From Flavobacterium phycosphaerae (lineage in GTDB: Bacteria; Bacteroidota; Bacteroidia; Flavobacteriales; Flavobacteriaceae), in contig NZ_JAAATZ010000001.1 of assembly GCF_010119235.1 (NCBI RefSeq), positions 1,394,501 to 1,458,500 on the forward strand: a stretch of 64,000 nt of DNA. Reading direction: 5' to 3'. Numbering within the stretch: position 1 is the first letter of the stretch; the number at the start of each line of letters is the position of its first letter. Below, in pieces: positions 54,291 through 63,932 of the stretch. The position numbers and the translations under genes are program-made. The notes beneath the pieces are model-generated. The model was not told the origin of the DNA. It worked only from the letters and a program-made list of their open reading frames with translations, and did no database searches.

Positions 54291-54817
54291 TACTTCATTT
54301 TTTGAAACAAATCCCAAACTACAATTCCGGCACTTACCGAAATATTTAAGGAATGTTTTGTTCCCAGTTGCTGAATTTCGATAGCGCCATCACACAATTC
54401 AATAGCTTTTTGTGAAACCCCATATACTTCGTTGCCAAAAACCAAAGCATATTTTCGATTGCTTTCCACTTTAAAATCTTGAAGAAAAACAGCTTTTTCT
54501 ACTTGTTCAACAGCATAAACGGCGGTTTGTTCCTGTTTTAATTTTTCGATAACACTCAAAACATCTTTTTGGTATTCCCATGTTACGGTTTCGGTAGCGC
54601 CCAAAGCGGTTTTGTGTATTTCTTTATTTGGCGGAATGGCTGTTATTCCACACAGATAAATTTTTTCAATCAAAAATGCATCTGCTGTGCGAAAAACCGA
54701 ACCTATGTTGTGCAAACTCCGGATATCATCCAACATTATGATTAAAGGTGTTTTTTCAGCTTCTTTAAAATCGGCTACTGATTTTCTTTCCAGTTCTTTG
54801 TTTTCGAGCTTGCGCAT
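54287..54817 (-). CDS. TrmH/SpoU-family RNA 2'-O-methyltransferase
   Basis: A 176-residue SPOUT methyltransferase with the knotted-fold motifs: LDDIRSLHNIGSVFRTADAF (motif 1), ALVFGNEVYGVSQ (motif 2) and SLNISVSAGIVVWDLF (motif 3). It methylates 2'-O of tRNA or rRNA; the exact target cannot be assigned. The 3' end overlaps the folK-dNK gene by 4 bases. Confidence 0.92.
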   Translation of the reverse strand: MRKLENKELERKSVADFKEAEKTPLIIMLDDIRSLHNIGSVFRTADAFLIEKIYLCGITAIPPNKEIHKTALGATETVTWEYQKDVLSVIEKLKQEQTAVYAVEQVEKAVFLQDFKVESNRKYALVFGNEVYGVSQKAIELCDGAIEIQQLGTKHSLNISVSAGIVVWDLFQKMKY

Positions 54818-54831
54818 GGTTTATTTTTTGG

Positions 54832-54839
54832 CAAATATA
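54832..54839 (-). promoter_or_regulatory. Putative -7 element for the TrmH gene
   Basis: Reads TATATTTG on the minus strand, 14 bases upstream of the ATG at 54817. Confidence 0.35.
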
Positions 54840-54842
54840 TTC

Positions 54843-54868
54843 AAAAAAAAATCCCGAACGAATCGGGA
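54843..54868 (-). terminator. Terminator after the DUF1573 gene
   Basis: TCCCGA (54852-54857) and TCGGGA (54863-54868) form the stem; on the minus strand a run of T follows. It partly overlaps the possible TrmH promoter region. Confidence 0.65.
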
Positions 54869-54895
54869 CTTTTCAGAATTTATAACTAAGTCTAA

Positions 54896-55360
54896 TTAAC
54901 TTTTAGTTGGTGTAGCTCCTTCAGCAGGGGCATCTGGCAAAACGTTTCCTTTGATGGTGATTACTTTAGTTTCTTGACCAACAGCGTTAGATTTTACAGT
55001 AACTGTTTTGGTAAATTGACCAACTCTATCAGTTGCATATTTAACACCAATTACTCCTTTTTCTCCTGGTTGGATTGGTTTTTCCGGTTTTGACGGAACA
55101 GTACAACCACAAGAACCTTGAGTACTTTCGATAACTAAAGGTTTGTTTCCGTTATTAGTGAAAACAAATTCTCTTTTTCCGTCAGCGTTGTGAGGAATTG
55201 TACCGTAATCGATAGTTTCGTTTTCGAAAACCATTCCGGCTCCGTCAACTTTTGGAGTTTCTACTTTAGCAGGCTCTTTTTTTACCGCTTTTTTTGTTGT
55301 TTGAGCATTTGCTGTAACACCGAAAACAGTAATTGCAGCTAATAAAATTATTTTTTTCAT
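54896..55360 (-). CDS. DUF1573 domain exported protein
   Basis: A 154-residue protein with a signal peptide (FGVTANAQ), a Lys/Pro/Val linker and the DUF1573 Ig-like domain: DYGTIPHNADGKREFVFTNN, STQGSCGCTVPSKPEKPI and VTVKSNAVGQETKVITIKG. The SCGCT motif is family-defining. It is periplasmic or exported with no known activity. A -7 element lies upstream. Confidence 0.9.
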   Translation of the reverse strand: MKKIILLAAITVFGVTANAQTTKKAVKKEPAKVETPKVDGAGMVFENETIDYGTIPHNADGKREFVFTNNGNKPLVIESTQGSCGCTVPSKPEKPIQPGEKGVIGVKYATDRVGQFTKTVTVKSNAVGQETKVITIKGNVLPDAPAEGATPTKS

Positions 55361-55386
55361 TTTTAAAAGTTTTTAAGTTTCTGTGA

Positions 55387-55394
55387 CAAATCTA
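55387..55394 (-). promoter_or_regulatory. Putative -7 element for the DUF1573 gene
   Basis: Reads TAGATTTG on the minus strand, 26 bases upstream of the ATG at 55360; no -33 TTG was seen at the usual distance. Confidence 0.35.
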
Positions 55395-55513
55395 TCTAAA
55401 AATTAAAACGGTCCTATTTTTTTTATCTTAATATTAAATTAATTTTTTTTCAGTATCCTATTCCACTTAAAATATTTTAAATTCGCTTTCTTATAAATTT
55501 AATACGAAATCCA

Positions 55514-58120
55514 TTGTCAGCCAAAGAAAGTCAAGCCAAGGAAACCCCTTTAATGAAACAGTACAACGAGATAAAACGAAAATATCCCGATGCTTGTTTG
55601 TTGTTCAGAGTGGGTGATTTTTATGAAACTTTTGGCGAAGATGCTATCAGAGCGTCTAAAATTCTTGGCATTGTTTTGACAAAACGAGGCGCCGGTTCAG
55701 AAACCGAAACCGCTTTGGCCGGATTTCCACACCATTCTTTAAATACCTATTTGCCCAAATTGGTAAAGGCAGGGTTAAGAGTGGCGATTTGCGACCAGCT
55801 CGAAGATCCTAAAATGACCAAGACCATCGTGAAGCGTGGTGTGACCGAATTGGTGACGCCCGGGGTGTCTATGAATGATGAGGTTTTGCACTCCAAGTCG
55901 AATAATTTTTTGGCTTCTATTTATTTTGGTAAAAAACAATTAGGCGTAGCTTTTTTAGATGTTTCTACCGGCGAATTTTTAACGGCACAAGGCAATGAAG
56001 AATATATTGATAAGTTGTTTCAAAATTTCATCCCGAGTGAGATTTTAATTCAAAAGAACAATAAAGCACAATTTAAAGAAGCTTTCGGCGAAGATTTTAA
56101 TGTGTTTTATCTTGAGGATTGGGTATATAAAGAAGACTATGCGTTAGAAACGTTGATGAATCATTTTCAAACCAATTCTTTAAAAGGTTTTGGTGTAGAA
56201 GAATTGCCGGATGGCATTATCGCCTCAGGAGCTATATTGTATTATTTGTCGGAAACACAACATAATAAAGTACAGCACATCACCAGTATCAATCGTATTG
56301 CTGAAGATGCTTATGTGTGGATGGATCGTTTCACGATTCGCAATTTGGAATTGTATCATAGTCATTCGCAAAATGCCGTAACGCTGCTGGATGTAATTGA
56401 CAGAACGCTTTCGCCAATGGGAGCAAGATTGTTGAAACGCTGGTTGGCTTTGCCTTTGAAAGATATAAATAAGATTAGAAGACGTCATGAAGTGGTTACT
56501 TATTTAAAAGAAAATCAAGAAATACTTCAAAAGATACAATACCAAATCAAACAAATTTCCGACTTGGAGCGTTTGATCTCCAAAGTGGCTACGGGTAAAA
56601 TATCTCCTCGTGAGGTGATTTATTTAAAGGAATCGTTGGATGCCATCATTCCAATTAAAAGTATAGCCTTAGAGAGCAAACAGGAGGCGGTTCGTGTAAT
56701 TGGGGACAGTTTGCATGCTTGTGATTTGCTTCGCGAAAAGATAAAAACAACACTGAATCAGGAAGCTCCGGTGGCTATTGCCAAAGGAAATGCCATTGCA
56801 ATAGGGGTTCACGCCGAGTTGGATGAATTGCGAAACATTGCATTTTCCGGGAAGGAATATTTGGAAGGGATAGAAGCAAGAGAATCCGAACGTACCGGAA
56901 TCACCTCGTTGAAGATTTCGTTTAATAATGTTTTTGGGTATTACATCGAAGTAAGAAATACGCATAAAGATAAAGTACCGCAGGAATGGATAAGGAAACA
57001 AACCTTGGTTAATGCGGAGCGTTATATTACCGAAGAGCTGAAAGAATACGAAACCAAAATCCTTGGTGCCGAAGAAAAAATCCATCAAATCGAAAGTCAT
57101 TTGTTTGAACAATTGGTAATTTGGATTGGTACTTATATTAAACAAGTGCAGTTGAATGCCAATTTGGTAGCTCAATTGGATTGTTTGACTTCTTTTGCAC
57201 AATTGGCCATTGAGAACGATTACGTTTGTCCGATTTTAGATGATACTTTTGAATTGGAAATTACTAATGGCCGTCATCCGGTTATAGAAAAGCAATTACC
57301 GGTTGGTGTTCCTTATGTAGCCAATGATGTTTGGTTGGATAGAGAAACCCAACAGTTGATTATGATTACCGGGCCGAATATGTCCGGTAAATCAGCCATA
57401 TTAAGACAAACCGCTTTGATTGTACTGCTCGCTCAAATGGGAAGTTTTGTTCCGGCAGAAAAGGTGAGGATGGGAGTAGTCGATAAAATATTCACCCGTG
57501 TTGGAGCCAGTGACAATATATCGATGGGTGAATCTACTTTTATGGTGGAGATGAATGAAACGGCTTCTATTTTGAATAATATTTCGGATAGAAGTTTGGT
57601 GCTGTTGGATGAAATCGGACGCGGAACAAGTACCTATGACGGAATTTCTATCGCATGGGCGATTGCAGAATTTTTGCATGAAAATCCGGCCCGACCTAAA
57701 ACACTTTTTGCAACGCATTACCATGAGTTAAACGAGATGAGCGAATTGCTGCCGAGAATACAGAATTATAATGTTTCGGTAAAAGAGCTTAAGGATACTG
57801 TTTTGTTTATCAGAAAGCTGGTGAAAGGCGGAAGTGCCCATAGTTTTGGTATACATGTCGCAAAAATGGCCGGAATGCCTCAAATGGTGATTCAGAAAGC
57901 ACAAAAGCTCTTGAAGAAACTCGAGAAAAATCACTCTAGTGATGCGCTAAACACCATCAAGTCTTCTAAAGATGAAATGCAACTCAATATTTTCAGTATG
58001 GACGATCCGTTATTAGAGGAAATCAGAGAAGATATATTGAATTTAGACATTAATACTTTGACGCCGGTTGAAGCCTTAATGAAGCTAAATGAGTTGAAAA
58101 GGATGCTTTTGAAAAAATAA
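55514..58120 (+). CDS. mutS: DNA mismatch repair protein MutS
   Basis: An 868-residue mismatch sensor ATPase. The mismatch-contact motif [14 protein letters not shown] is at about residues 32-45. Walker A is [13 protein letters not shown], Walker [15 protein letters not shown], and the helix-turn-helix/dimer region follows to the end. I use the TTG at 55514 because the sequence following it ([20 protein letters not shown]) matches the usual N-terminus; the first ATG lies inside that region and would cut it. Confidence 0.95.
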   Translation: MSAKESQAKETPLMKQYNEIKRKYPDACLLFRVGDFYETFGEDAIRASKILGIVLTKRGAGSETETALAGFPHHSLNTYLPKLVKAGLRVAICDQLEDPKMTKTIVKRGVTELVTPGVSMNDEVLHSKSNNFLASIYFGKKQLGVAFLDVSTGEFLTAQGNEEYIDKLFQNFIPSEILIQKNNKAQFKEAFGEDFNVFYLEDWVYKEDYALETLMNHFQTNSLKGFGVEELPDGIIASGAILYYLSETQHNKVQHITSINRIAEDAYVWMDRFTIRNLELYHSHSQNAVTLLDVIDRTLSPMGARLLKRWLALPLKDINKIRRRHEVVTYLKENQEILQKIQYQIKQISDLERLISKVATGKISPREVIYLKESLDAIIPIKSIALESKQEAVRVIGDSLHACDLLREKIKTTLNQEAPVAIAKGNAIAIGVHAELDELRNIAFSGKEYLEGIEARESERTGITSLKISFNNVFGYYIEVRNTHKDKVPQEWIRKQTLVNAERYITEELKEYETKILGAEEKIHQIESHLFEQLVIWIGTYIKQVQLNANLVAQLDCLTSFAQLAIENDYVCPILDDTFELEITNGRHPVIEKQLPVGVPYVANDVWLDRETQQLIMITGPNMSGKSAILRQTALIVLLAQMGSFVPAEKVRMGVVDKIFTRVGASDNISMGESTFMVEMNETASILNNISDRSLVLLDEIGRGTSTYDGISIAWAIAEFLHENPARPKTLFATHYHELNEMSELLPRIQNYNVSVKELKDTVLFIRKLVKGGSAHSFGIHVAKMAGMPQMVIQKAQKLLKKLEKNHSSDALNTIKSSKDEMQLNIFSMDDPLLEEIREDILNLDINTLTPVEALMKLNELKRMLLKK

Positions 58121-58185
58121 CGCTTATCGGTTGATTTTGCTAATCAGGGAATTAGATTTTCAAAAAGTTTTTTTCAAAAAAAGGT

Positions 58186-58215
58186 TTGTATAATTCAATT
58201 TAAGTATTACATTTG
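58186..58215 (+). promoter_or_regulatory. Promoter of the tRNA-Gly/tRNA-Leu unit
   Basis: TTG at 58186-58188 and TACATTTG at 58208-58215 with 19 bases between them, an excellent match to the flavobacterial consensus, 48 bases ahead of the first tRNA. Confidence 0.75.
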
Positions 58216-58262
58216 CATCCGCAATACGGTACAAGTATTGTTGCTCTTATAAAATTTGAAAT

Positions 58263-58335
58263 GCGAAAATAGCTCAGTTGGTAGAGCGCGACCTTGCCAA
58301 GGTCGAGGTCGCGGGTTCGAGCCCCGTTTTTCGCT
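58263..58335 (+). tRNA. tRNA-Gly (anticodon GCC)
   Basis: A 73-base cloverleaf. The acceptor stem GCGAAAA pairs with TTTTCGC plus discriminator T. The D-arm is AGCTCAGTTGGTAGAGC, the anticodon stem CGACCTTGCCAAGGTCG with GCC, and the T-arm GCGGGTTCGAGCCCCGT. CCA is not encoded. Confidence 0.96.
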
Positions 58336-58346
58336 CAACATCATAC

Positions 58347-58432
58347 GCTCGGATGGTGAAATTGGTAGACACGCTGGACTTAAAATCCAGTGAACAGCAA
58401 TGTTCGTGCGGGTTCAAGTCCCGCTCTGAGTA
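58347..58432 (+). tRNA. tRNA-Leu (anticodon TAA)
   Basis: An 86-base class II tRNA. The acceptor GCTCGGA pairs with TCTGAGT (two G-T pairs). The anticodon loop CTGGACTTAAAATCCAG gives TAA, a long variable arm follows, and the T-arm is GCGGGTTCAAGTCCCGC. It is 11 bases after the tRNA-Gly and shares its transcript. Confidence 0.95.
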
Positions 58433-58436
58433 CAAA

Positions 58437-58466
58437 GGCCTCTAACATATGTTAGAGGCTTTTTTG
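58437..58466 (+). terminator. Terminator after the tRNA pair
   Basis: GCCTCTAAC and GTTAGAGGC form a 9-bp stem around ATAT, followed by a run of T. Confidence 0.85.
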
Positions 58467-58489
58467 TTTTAATTCTTTTCTAAAATGCT

Positions 58490-58840
58490 ATGGGGACTTT
58501 CGTTATAAGCCGAAAAAATAATGATGAATATAAATTTGAATTCGTTTCTCGCAAGGGAAAAACGATTCTGGTTAGTTCCGGTTATGAGTTGCGGTTTGAG
58601 TGCGAAGAAGATATTGAGGTGTTGAGACTTTCTTTAGGGGGTTGTAATTATCTTAGGTTTAAAACAAGCAAAGGGAAGTGCTTTTTTAAAATGATGCTGG
58701 GGGAAAGGATAATTGCAACCAGTAGAAGATATTCAACCGAATTGATGATGCGTAAGGGAATTGAGGAAATAATCAAATACGCATCAAAGGCTGAAGTCTT
58801 GGATTTCTCAGCAGGAGATTCAATTTTTTCAGATATATAA
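58490..58840 (+). CDS. DUF1508 / YegP-like protein
   Basis: A 116-residue protein beginning GTFVISRKNNDEYKFEFVSRKGKTILVSSGY, which is the DUF1508 module (beta-strands followed by a helix, as in E. coli YegP). A second, more divergent copy may follow (NYLRFKTSKGKCFFKMMLGERIIATSRRY). No function is known for the family. The start at 58490 rather than an out-of-frame ATG at 58484 preserves the conserved beginning. Confidence 0.82.
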   Translation: MGTFVISRKNNDEYKFEFVSRKGKTILVSSGYELRFECEEDIEVLRLSLGGCNYLRFKTSKGKCFFKMMLGERIIATSRRYSTELMMRKGIEEIIKYASKAEVLDFSAGDSIFSDI

Positions 58841-58854
58841 GTATATTAAAAAAG

Positions 58855-58877
58855 AAAGCCACGCATAGCGTGGCTTT
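58855..58877. terminator. Bidirectional terminator
   Basis: AAAGCCACGC and GCGTGGCTTT form a perfect 9 to 10-bp stem with a TA-containing loop between the convergent DUF1508 and Ala-rich lipoprotein genes. Confidence 0.8.
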
Positions 58878-58906
58878 AAATCTTTTTAAAAATAATTAGT
58901 TTCTAA

Positions 58907-59125
58907 TTATTTTTTTTCAGCTGGAGCAGCAGCGGCTGGAGCAGCTTCTGTTTTAGCAGCAGCAGTATCAACAGCAGTAGTGTCAGCAACTGGAGCAGCA
59001 GCAGCAGTGTCAACAGCTTCAACAGTTGTTGAATCAGTAGTAGCTTCTGCATTAGCATCAGCTTGTTTACAAGATACTACAGTTAATGCAGCAACAACAG
59101 CTAAACTTAAAAATACTTTTTTCAT
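58907..59125 (-). CDS. Ala/Thr-rich small lipoprotein
   Basis: A 72-residue protein. MKKVFLSLAVVAALTVVSCKQ gives a lipoprotein signal with the acylated Cys near residue 19. The remainder is low complexity with repeats of D-T-A-A-A and A-A-P motifs and an EKK end. It is probably an abundant surface or periplasmic lipoprotein; the function is unknown. Confidence 0.75.
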   Translation of the reverse strand: MKKVFLSLAVVAALTVVSCKQADANAEATTDSTTVEAVDTAAAAPVADTTAVDTAAAKTEAAPAAAAPAEKK

Positions 59126-59162
59126 CTTACTTAATTATAAAAGGTTAATTATTAATTCGAGG

Positions 59163-59170
59163 CAAAGATA
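59163..59170 (-). promoter_or_regulatory. Putative -7 element for the Ala-rich lipoprotein
   Basis: Reads TATCTTTG on the minus strand, matching TAnnTTTG, 37 bases upstream of the ATG at 59125. Confidence 0.45.
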
Positions 59171-59281
59171 TAAATTTTTTTATTCGGAAAAACTTTTATT
59201 TAACTTTTTTTAAAAAACCATATTTCGCTTCTGTTTTTACTTAGCAATAATCGTGCCAAAACAAAGAAATAGCGTTAAAAA

Positions 59282-61429
59282 TTATTTCTTCTTCTCCGGA
59301 GCTATTATTTTCATCTCTTTGATTAGGTTTTCAGCACCGGCAAATTTATCTACAATAAATAGGACATAACGAATGTCTGCCATTATGTTTCTGCAAATAT
59401 CAGGAGAATAATAGATATCACTCATGGTTCCTTCCCAAACCCTATCAAAATTTAATCCAATTAAATTCCCATTGGCATCTAAAGTCGGACTTCCCGAGTT
59501 TCCTCCTGTAGTGTGATTGGTTGCAATAAAAGCTACCGGCATTTTACCTTTTGAGCCATAAGCACCATAGTTTTTAGTGTTATATAAGTCGATTAGTTTT
59601 TTAGGAACATCAAACTCATAATCACCCGGTATGTATTTTTCTATTACACCATCAAGGTAAGTAAACGGCTCGTATATTACTCCATCATTAGGTTTGTAGC
59701 CTTTTACTTTTCCATAGGTTACCCGTAAAGTACTGTTGGCGTCAGGGAAAATACGTGCTGATTTCGGACTCAATTCTAATATGGCTTTCATGTAGGTGCG
59801 TTGTGTAGCAAAGTTTTTTAAATTAAGCTCATCGTATTTTGGGGCTACATTTTTCAGATAACCATCCGCCATGGCCTTGATAACTTGAAAACCATTGTCT
59901 TTATTAATGTTTTCTAATACTGTTTTAGAATCACCGGTCAACAATACTTTTATTTTTTCATAAGTAACCAATTGTGATTTAGTAAAAACATCAGCAGCTA
60001 AAGTTTCGGTATTAACATTTTCAAAAGCAGTAGGAAGAAATTGTTTAGGGTACTTTTTAGCATAAATGCCAATTAATTGTTCAAAGACTTTCTGATCGAC
60101 ATTCGGATTGAAATCTTTATAAAAATCACCCAAACCGGTAATCAATGCATTTCTTCGGTCATTAAAAGCTTGTTCTCCTTTGTTGTTGTATATTTGCTCT
60201 AATTGGTACAATTTGTAGCCCAAGGTCAGTATTTCGGTGTTACGCAAGGCAATTTCTGTAAATAAATCTCTAGCCAAAGCATAATCTTTTATTTCCCCGT
60301 AATTTTTTTCGAAATCACTTAGTAAGCTACCGTATTCCGCTTGCTTGCCGGCTTTAACCACTTTTTCAAGAAAATCCTTCTCGAATGCTTGTTTAATACC
60401 GATAGCATTTGATTTCTTCAATCCTTTGGTTTCTCCAATCCATTTTTTCCAATAATTGGCCACGCTGGCGTATTTGGAAGCATACTGAATTTTAATAGCA
60501 TTGTCTTTACGCATAAAACCATCTTGAACCTTTAAAGCGGCGTCACGAATTTCAATTTTTGCCGGATTTAAAGTATTTACAATTTGGTCAACTGCATAAG
60601 AAGGTAAGTACTCCTGCGTTCTTCCCGGATAGCCCATGACCATCGTAAAGTCATTTTCTTTTACGCCTTTGATGGAGATTGGAAAGAAGTACTTGGGTTT
60701 GTACGGAACATTGTCAACTGAATATTCGGCAGGACGATTGTTTTTATCCGCATAAATTCGGAACATAGAAAAATCTCCGGTGTGACGAGGCCAAACCCAG
60801 TTGTCGGTATCGGAACCAAATTTTCCAATAGAACTTGGTGGTGCTCCTACCAAACGAATGTCTTTATACGTTTCAGTTACAAAAAGAATGTATTGGTTTC
60901 CGTCATAAAAGGTTCGGATGCTGTTTTCTTGCCAAGCTTCTTTGGGTAAAGATTTGTTCAGGTTACTGATGTTCTCTTGAATCTTCTTTTGTTTATCAGC
61001 TTCATTGGTGATAGCAGCAACTCCGTCTAAAACTTTGGTGGTAACGTCTTCAATTCTGGCGATGAAGGTTACGACCATTCCTTTATTAGGCAATTCGTCC
61101 TCCGTTTTATAAGCCCAAAAGCCATTGGTCAAATAATCATGATCAACAGAAGAATGATTTTGAATGGCATCAAATCCACAGTGGTGATTGGTTAAAATCA
61201 ACCCTTTGTCTGAAATCACTTCAGCCGTACAGCCCCCGTCAAATTGAGGAACGGCATCTTTTAAACTGGATTTGTTAACGGAATAAATCTGTTCGGCGGT
61301 GATTTTCATCCCCAAGGTTTTCATCTCGCTTTCGTTCATTCCTTTTAAAAGTGAAGGAATCCACATGCCGCCTTGTTGGGCATTGACTTGAACAAAAACG
61401 AATAAGACTAATAGTTTTAAAAATTTCAT
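59282..61429 (-). CDS. S46-family serine dipeptidyl-peptidase (DPP7/DPP11 group)
   Basis: About 715 residues with a signal peptide (VFVQVNAQ). The catalytic His lies in GLILTNHHCGFDAIQNHSS near residue 85 and the nucleophile Ser in the HTTGGNSGSPTLDANG block near the C-terminal third. The group removes dipeptides from peptide N-termini in the periplasm. The specificity-determining residue could not be aligned with certainty, so DPP7 against DPP11 is left open. The ATG at 61429 is preferred over a TTG six bases upstream. Confidence 0.92.
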   Translation of the reverse strand: MKFLKLLVLFVFVQVNAQQGGMWIPSLLKGMNESEMKTLGMKITAEQIYSVNKSSLKDAVPQFDGGCTAEVISDKGLILTNHHCGFDAIQNHSSVDHDYLTNGFWAYKTEDELPNKGMVVTFIARIEDVTTKVLDGVAAITNEADKQKKIQENISNLNKSLPKEAWQENSIRTFYDGNQYILFVTETYKDIRLVGAPPSSIGKFGSDTDNWVWPRHTGDFSMFRIYADKNNRPAEYSVDNVPYKPKYFFPISIKGVKENDFTMVMGYPGRTQEYLPSYAVDQIVNTLNPAKIEIRDAALKVQDGFMRKDNAIKIQYASKYASVANYWKKWIGETKGLKKSNAIGIKQAFEKDFLEKVVKAGKQAEYGSLLSDFEKNYGEIKDYALARDLFTEIALRNTEILTLGYKLYQLEQIYNNKGEQAFNDRRNALITGLGDFYKDFNPNVDQKVFEQLIGIYAKKYPKQFLPTAFENVNTETLAADVFTKSQLVTYEKIKVLLTGDSKTVLENINKDNGFQVIKAMADGYLKNVAPKYDELNLKNFATQRTYMKAILELSPKSARIFPDANSTLRVTYGKVKGYKPNDGVIYEPFTYLDGVIEKYIPGDYEFDVPKKLIDLYNTKNYGAYGSKGKMPVAFIATNHTTGGNSGSPTLDANGNLIGLNFDRVWEGTMSDIYYSPDICRNIMADIRYVLFIVDKFAGAENLIKEMKIIAPEKKK

Positions 61430-61466
61430 ATGCAAAATGTTTATGGATGTAGGTATTTGTTTTGGT

Positions 61467-62702
61467 TTAATTGTTACGAATATGATTCAGAATTATATCC
61501 GTGGCACCTTTGTTCATTTGTACAAAAGTTTCACAAATGTGTCCTTTTTCATGTCGAATGTCTGTGTTGGAAATCAAGTTGTTAAACGCATCGTCTAATT
61601 CGGTTTGTCGGCTAATGGAAATACAGCCTTCCATATTTACCAAAGCAGTGGCTTCAGCAAAATGGGAATAATTGGGTCCTACCACAATCGGAATACCGAA
61701 AGTAGCCGGTTCTAAAATATTGTGCACTCCGGGATTTCCGAATCCGCCACCCACATACGCAATGTCGGCATAACTGTAAATCTTGGTCAAAATACCAATG
61801 GTGTCGATGATAAAAACTTGGAAATCGGCCAGGCTTTGATTTTCTTTTTCCGAAAACAGTATGGTTTTCTTGGTAATCGAATTTTTCAATTCCTGAATTT
61901 GTTCTGCTTTGATGTTGTGCGGCGCTATGATGAATTTAACCTCTTTATTCGTTTGGTTGATGAAATTCACCAACAACGATTCGTCTTTGGGCCATGAACT
62001 TCCTATAACAATAGTAGTCGAATCCGCTTTGAATTGTTGGATGAAATCCAAGGAATTGTCTCTTTCTAAGATGGAAACAACCCGGTCAAAACGCGTATCT
62101 CCGGAGATTTTTATATTTTGATAGCCTAAAGATTGCAGTCGTTTTTTGGAACTTTCGTTTTGTACAAAGAAGTAGTCGAAGGTTTTCAAAGCGTTACGGT
62201 AAAAACCACCATACCATTTAAAAAAGGCCTGGTTCTCTCTGAAAATCCCAGAAATCAAATAGGTTTTGACGGCAGCTTTTTTCAATTCGTTCAAATAATT
62301 AGGCCAATATTCGTATTTGATGAAAAACACCAACTCAGGGTGAACGAGTTTTAGAAATAGTGTCGCATTACTTTTAGTATCTAAAGGCAAATACACCGTG
62401 ACATCAGCAATAGTATTGTTTTTTCGGACTTCATATCCGGAAGGCGAAAAGAAAGTCAGTATAATTTTATGAGTGGGGAATGCTTGTTTGATGCCTTCCA
62501 TTACGGGTAAGCCTTGTTCAAATTCGCCCAGAGAAGCCGCATGAAACCATATGGTTTGGTCTCCCGGGTTGATTTGGTTGGCCAATGTTTCAAAAACGTT
62601 TTTTCGACCGTCAACAAACAGCTTGATTTTGGGACTGAAAAGCGCCAACAATTTCACAAGCTGCGAAGCCAAAACCAGCAATAGATTGTATAGTAAAAAC
62701 AT
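61467..62702 (-). CDS. waaA: 3-deoxy-D-manno-octulosonic acid transferase
   Basis: About 411 residues. It attaches Kdo to lipid A at the inner membrane: N-terminal membrane anchor (FLLYNLLLVLASQLVKLLALF), WFHAASLGEFEQGLPVMEGI, ISGIFRENQAFFKWYG, and the C-terminal GT-B donor site AYVGGGFGNPGVHNILEPATFGIPIVVGPNYSHFAEA. The ATG at 62702 is used; a TTG six bases upstream is also possible. It is divergent from the aminotransferase gene. Confidence 0.95.
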   Translation of the reverse strand: MFLLYNLLLVLASQLVKLLALFSPKIKLFVDGRKNVFETLANQINPGDQTIWFHAASLGEFEQGLPVMEGIKQAFPTHKIILTFFSPSGYEVRKNNTIADVTVYLPLDTKSNATLFLKLVHPELVFFIKYEYWPNYLNELKKAAVKTYLISGIFRENQAFFKWYGGFYRNALKTFDYFFVQNESSKKRLQSLGYQNIKISGDTRFDRVVSILERDNSLDFIQQFKADSTTIVIGSSWPKDESLLVNFINQTNKEVKFIIAPHNIKAEQIQELKNSITKKTILFSEKENQSLADFQVFIIDTIGILTKIYSYADIAYVGGGFGNPGVHNILEPATFGIPIVVGPNYSHFAEATALVNMEGCISISRQTELDDAFNNLISNTDIRHEKGHICETFVQMNKGATDIILNHIRNN

Positions 62703-62769
62703 CCACAAAATTTTGATGCGCTAAAATACGTTTCTTTTATGGAATAGGATATTCTACTTTAGAATTTGT

Positions 62770-62777
62770 TACTTTTG
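62770..62777 (+). promoter_or_regulatory. Putative -7 element for the aminotransferase gene
   Basis: TACTTTTG matches TAnnTTTG, 21 bases before the ATG at 62799; no TTG at the expected upstream position. Confidence 0.4.
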
Positions 62778-62798
62778 CTACTCATAATTTTTAAAAAC

Positions 62799-63929
62799 AT
62801 GAGAAAGATTCAAATGGTTGACTTAAAAAGTCAATACGATAAAATAAAAGACACTGTTAACGCTTCGATTCAGGAAGTTTTAGACACCACCACTTATATT
62901 AACGGGCCATTAGTGCACGAATTTCAAAAGAATTTAGAGGACTATTTAGACGTAAAACACGTTATTCCTTGTGCTAACGGAACCGATGCACTTCAAATTG
63001 CCATGATGGGCTTGGACTTAAAACCGGGCGATGAGGTGATTACTGCTGATTTTACCTTTGCGGCTACGGTAGAAGTGATTGCTTTATTGCAGTTAACGCC
63101 GGTTTTAGTGGATGTGGATGTGGTGAATATGAACATTTCTATAGAAGCTATTAAGAAAGCAATTACGCCAAAAACCAAAGCCATTGTTCCGGTGCATTTA
63201 TTCGGAAGAGCGGCCAATATGGAAGCAATTATGGCCATTGCTAAAGAGCATAATTTATACGTAATTGAAGATAATGCCCAAGCGATTGGCGCCAATTGTA
63301 AATTCTCAGACGGTACGAAAAAGAAAGCCGGAACCATCGGTCATGTGGCTTCAACATCGTTTTTCCCTTCTAAAAACTTAGGATGTTATGGTGATGGTGG
63401 GGCTATTTTTACCAATGACGATGCTTTAGCACACAAAATCAGAGGGATTGTAAATCACGGTATGTATGTGCGTTACCACCATGATGTAGTAGGTGTGAAC
63501 TCCCGTTTGGATAGTATACAAGCCGGTGTTTTGAATGCCAAATTACCATTGTTGGATGCCTATGGAAAAGCCCGTCAGGATGCTGCTCGTAAATATTCGG
63601 CAGCGTTTGAAGGACATAAAAACATCATAGCGCCAACCATTTGCGCCAACTGTGATTGCCATGTATTCCATCAGTATACTTTAAGAATTATTGATGCTGA
63701 CAGAAACGGCTTGATGGAACATTTATTAGCTCAAGGTATTCCGTGTGCTATTTATTATCCGATTCCGTTGCATTCCCAAAAAGCGTATGCTGATACAAGG
63801 TATAAGGAAGAAGATTTTCCTGTAACGAACCAATTGGTAAAAGAAGTTATCTCGTTGCCAATGCACACCGAATTAGACGACGAGCAAATTAAATTTATTA
63901 CCGATAGCGTTTTAGCGTTTTTCAACTAA
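62799..63929 (+). CDS. DegT/DnrJ/EryC1/StrS-family sugar aminotransferase
   Basis: About 376 residues from the ATG at 62799, the point where the conserved MRKIQMVDLKSQYDKIK begins. The PLP-binding lysine is in SFFPSKNLGCYGDGGAI, with GTDALQIAM and HLFGRAANMEAI as family motifs and VNHGMYVRYHH downstream. The family makes aminosugars for surface polysaccharides, consistent with the neighbouring Kdo transferase gene, but the substrate is not known. Confidence 0.92.
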   Translation: MRKIQMVDLKSQYDKIKDTVNASIQEVLDTTTYINGPLVHEFQKNLEDYLDVKHVIPCANGTDALQIAMMGLDLKPGDEVITADFTFAATVEVIALLQLTPVLVDVDVVNMNISIEAIKKAITPKTKAIVPVHLFGRAANMEAIMAIAKEHNLYVIEDNAQAIGANCKFSDGTKKKAGTIGHVASTSFFPSKNLGCYGDGGAIFTNDDALAHKIRGIVNHGMYVRYHHDVVGVNSRLDSIQAGVLNAKLPLLDAYGKARQDAARKYSAAFEGHKNIIAPTICANCDCHVFHQYTLRIIDADRNGLMEHLLAQGIPCAIYYPIPLHSQKAYADTRYKEEDFPVTNQLVKEVISLPMHTELDDEQIKFITDSVLAFFN

Positions 63930-63932
63930 AAA

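Noticed and set aside
56669..57202. 177-codon frame antisense to mutS
   Set aside because: It lies entirely inside a clear mutS frame on the opposite strand; composition follows the mutS codons.
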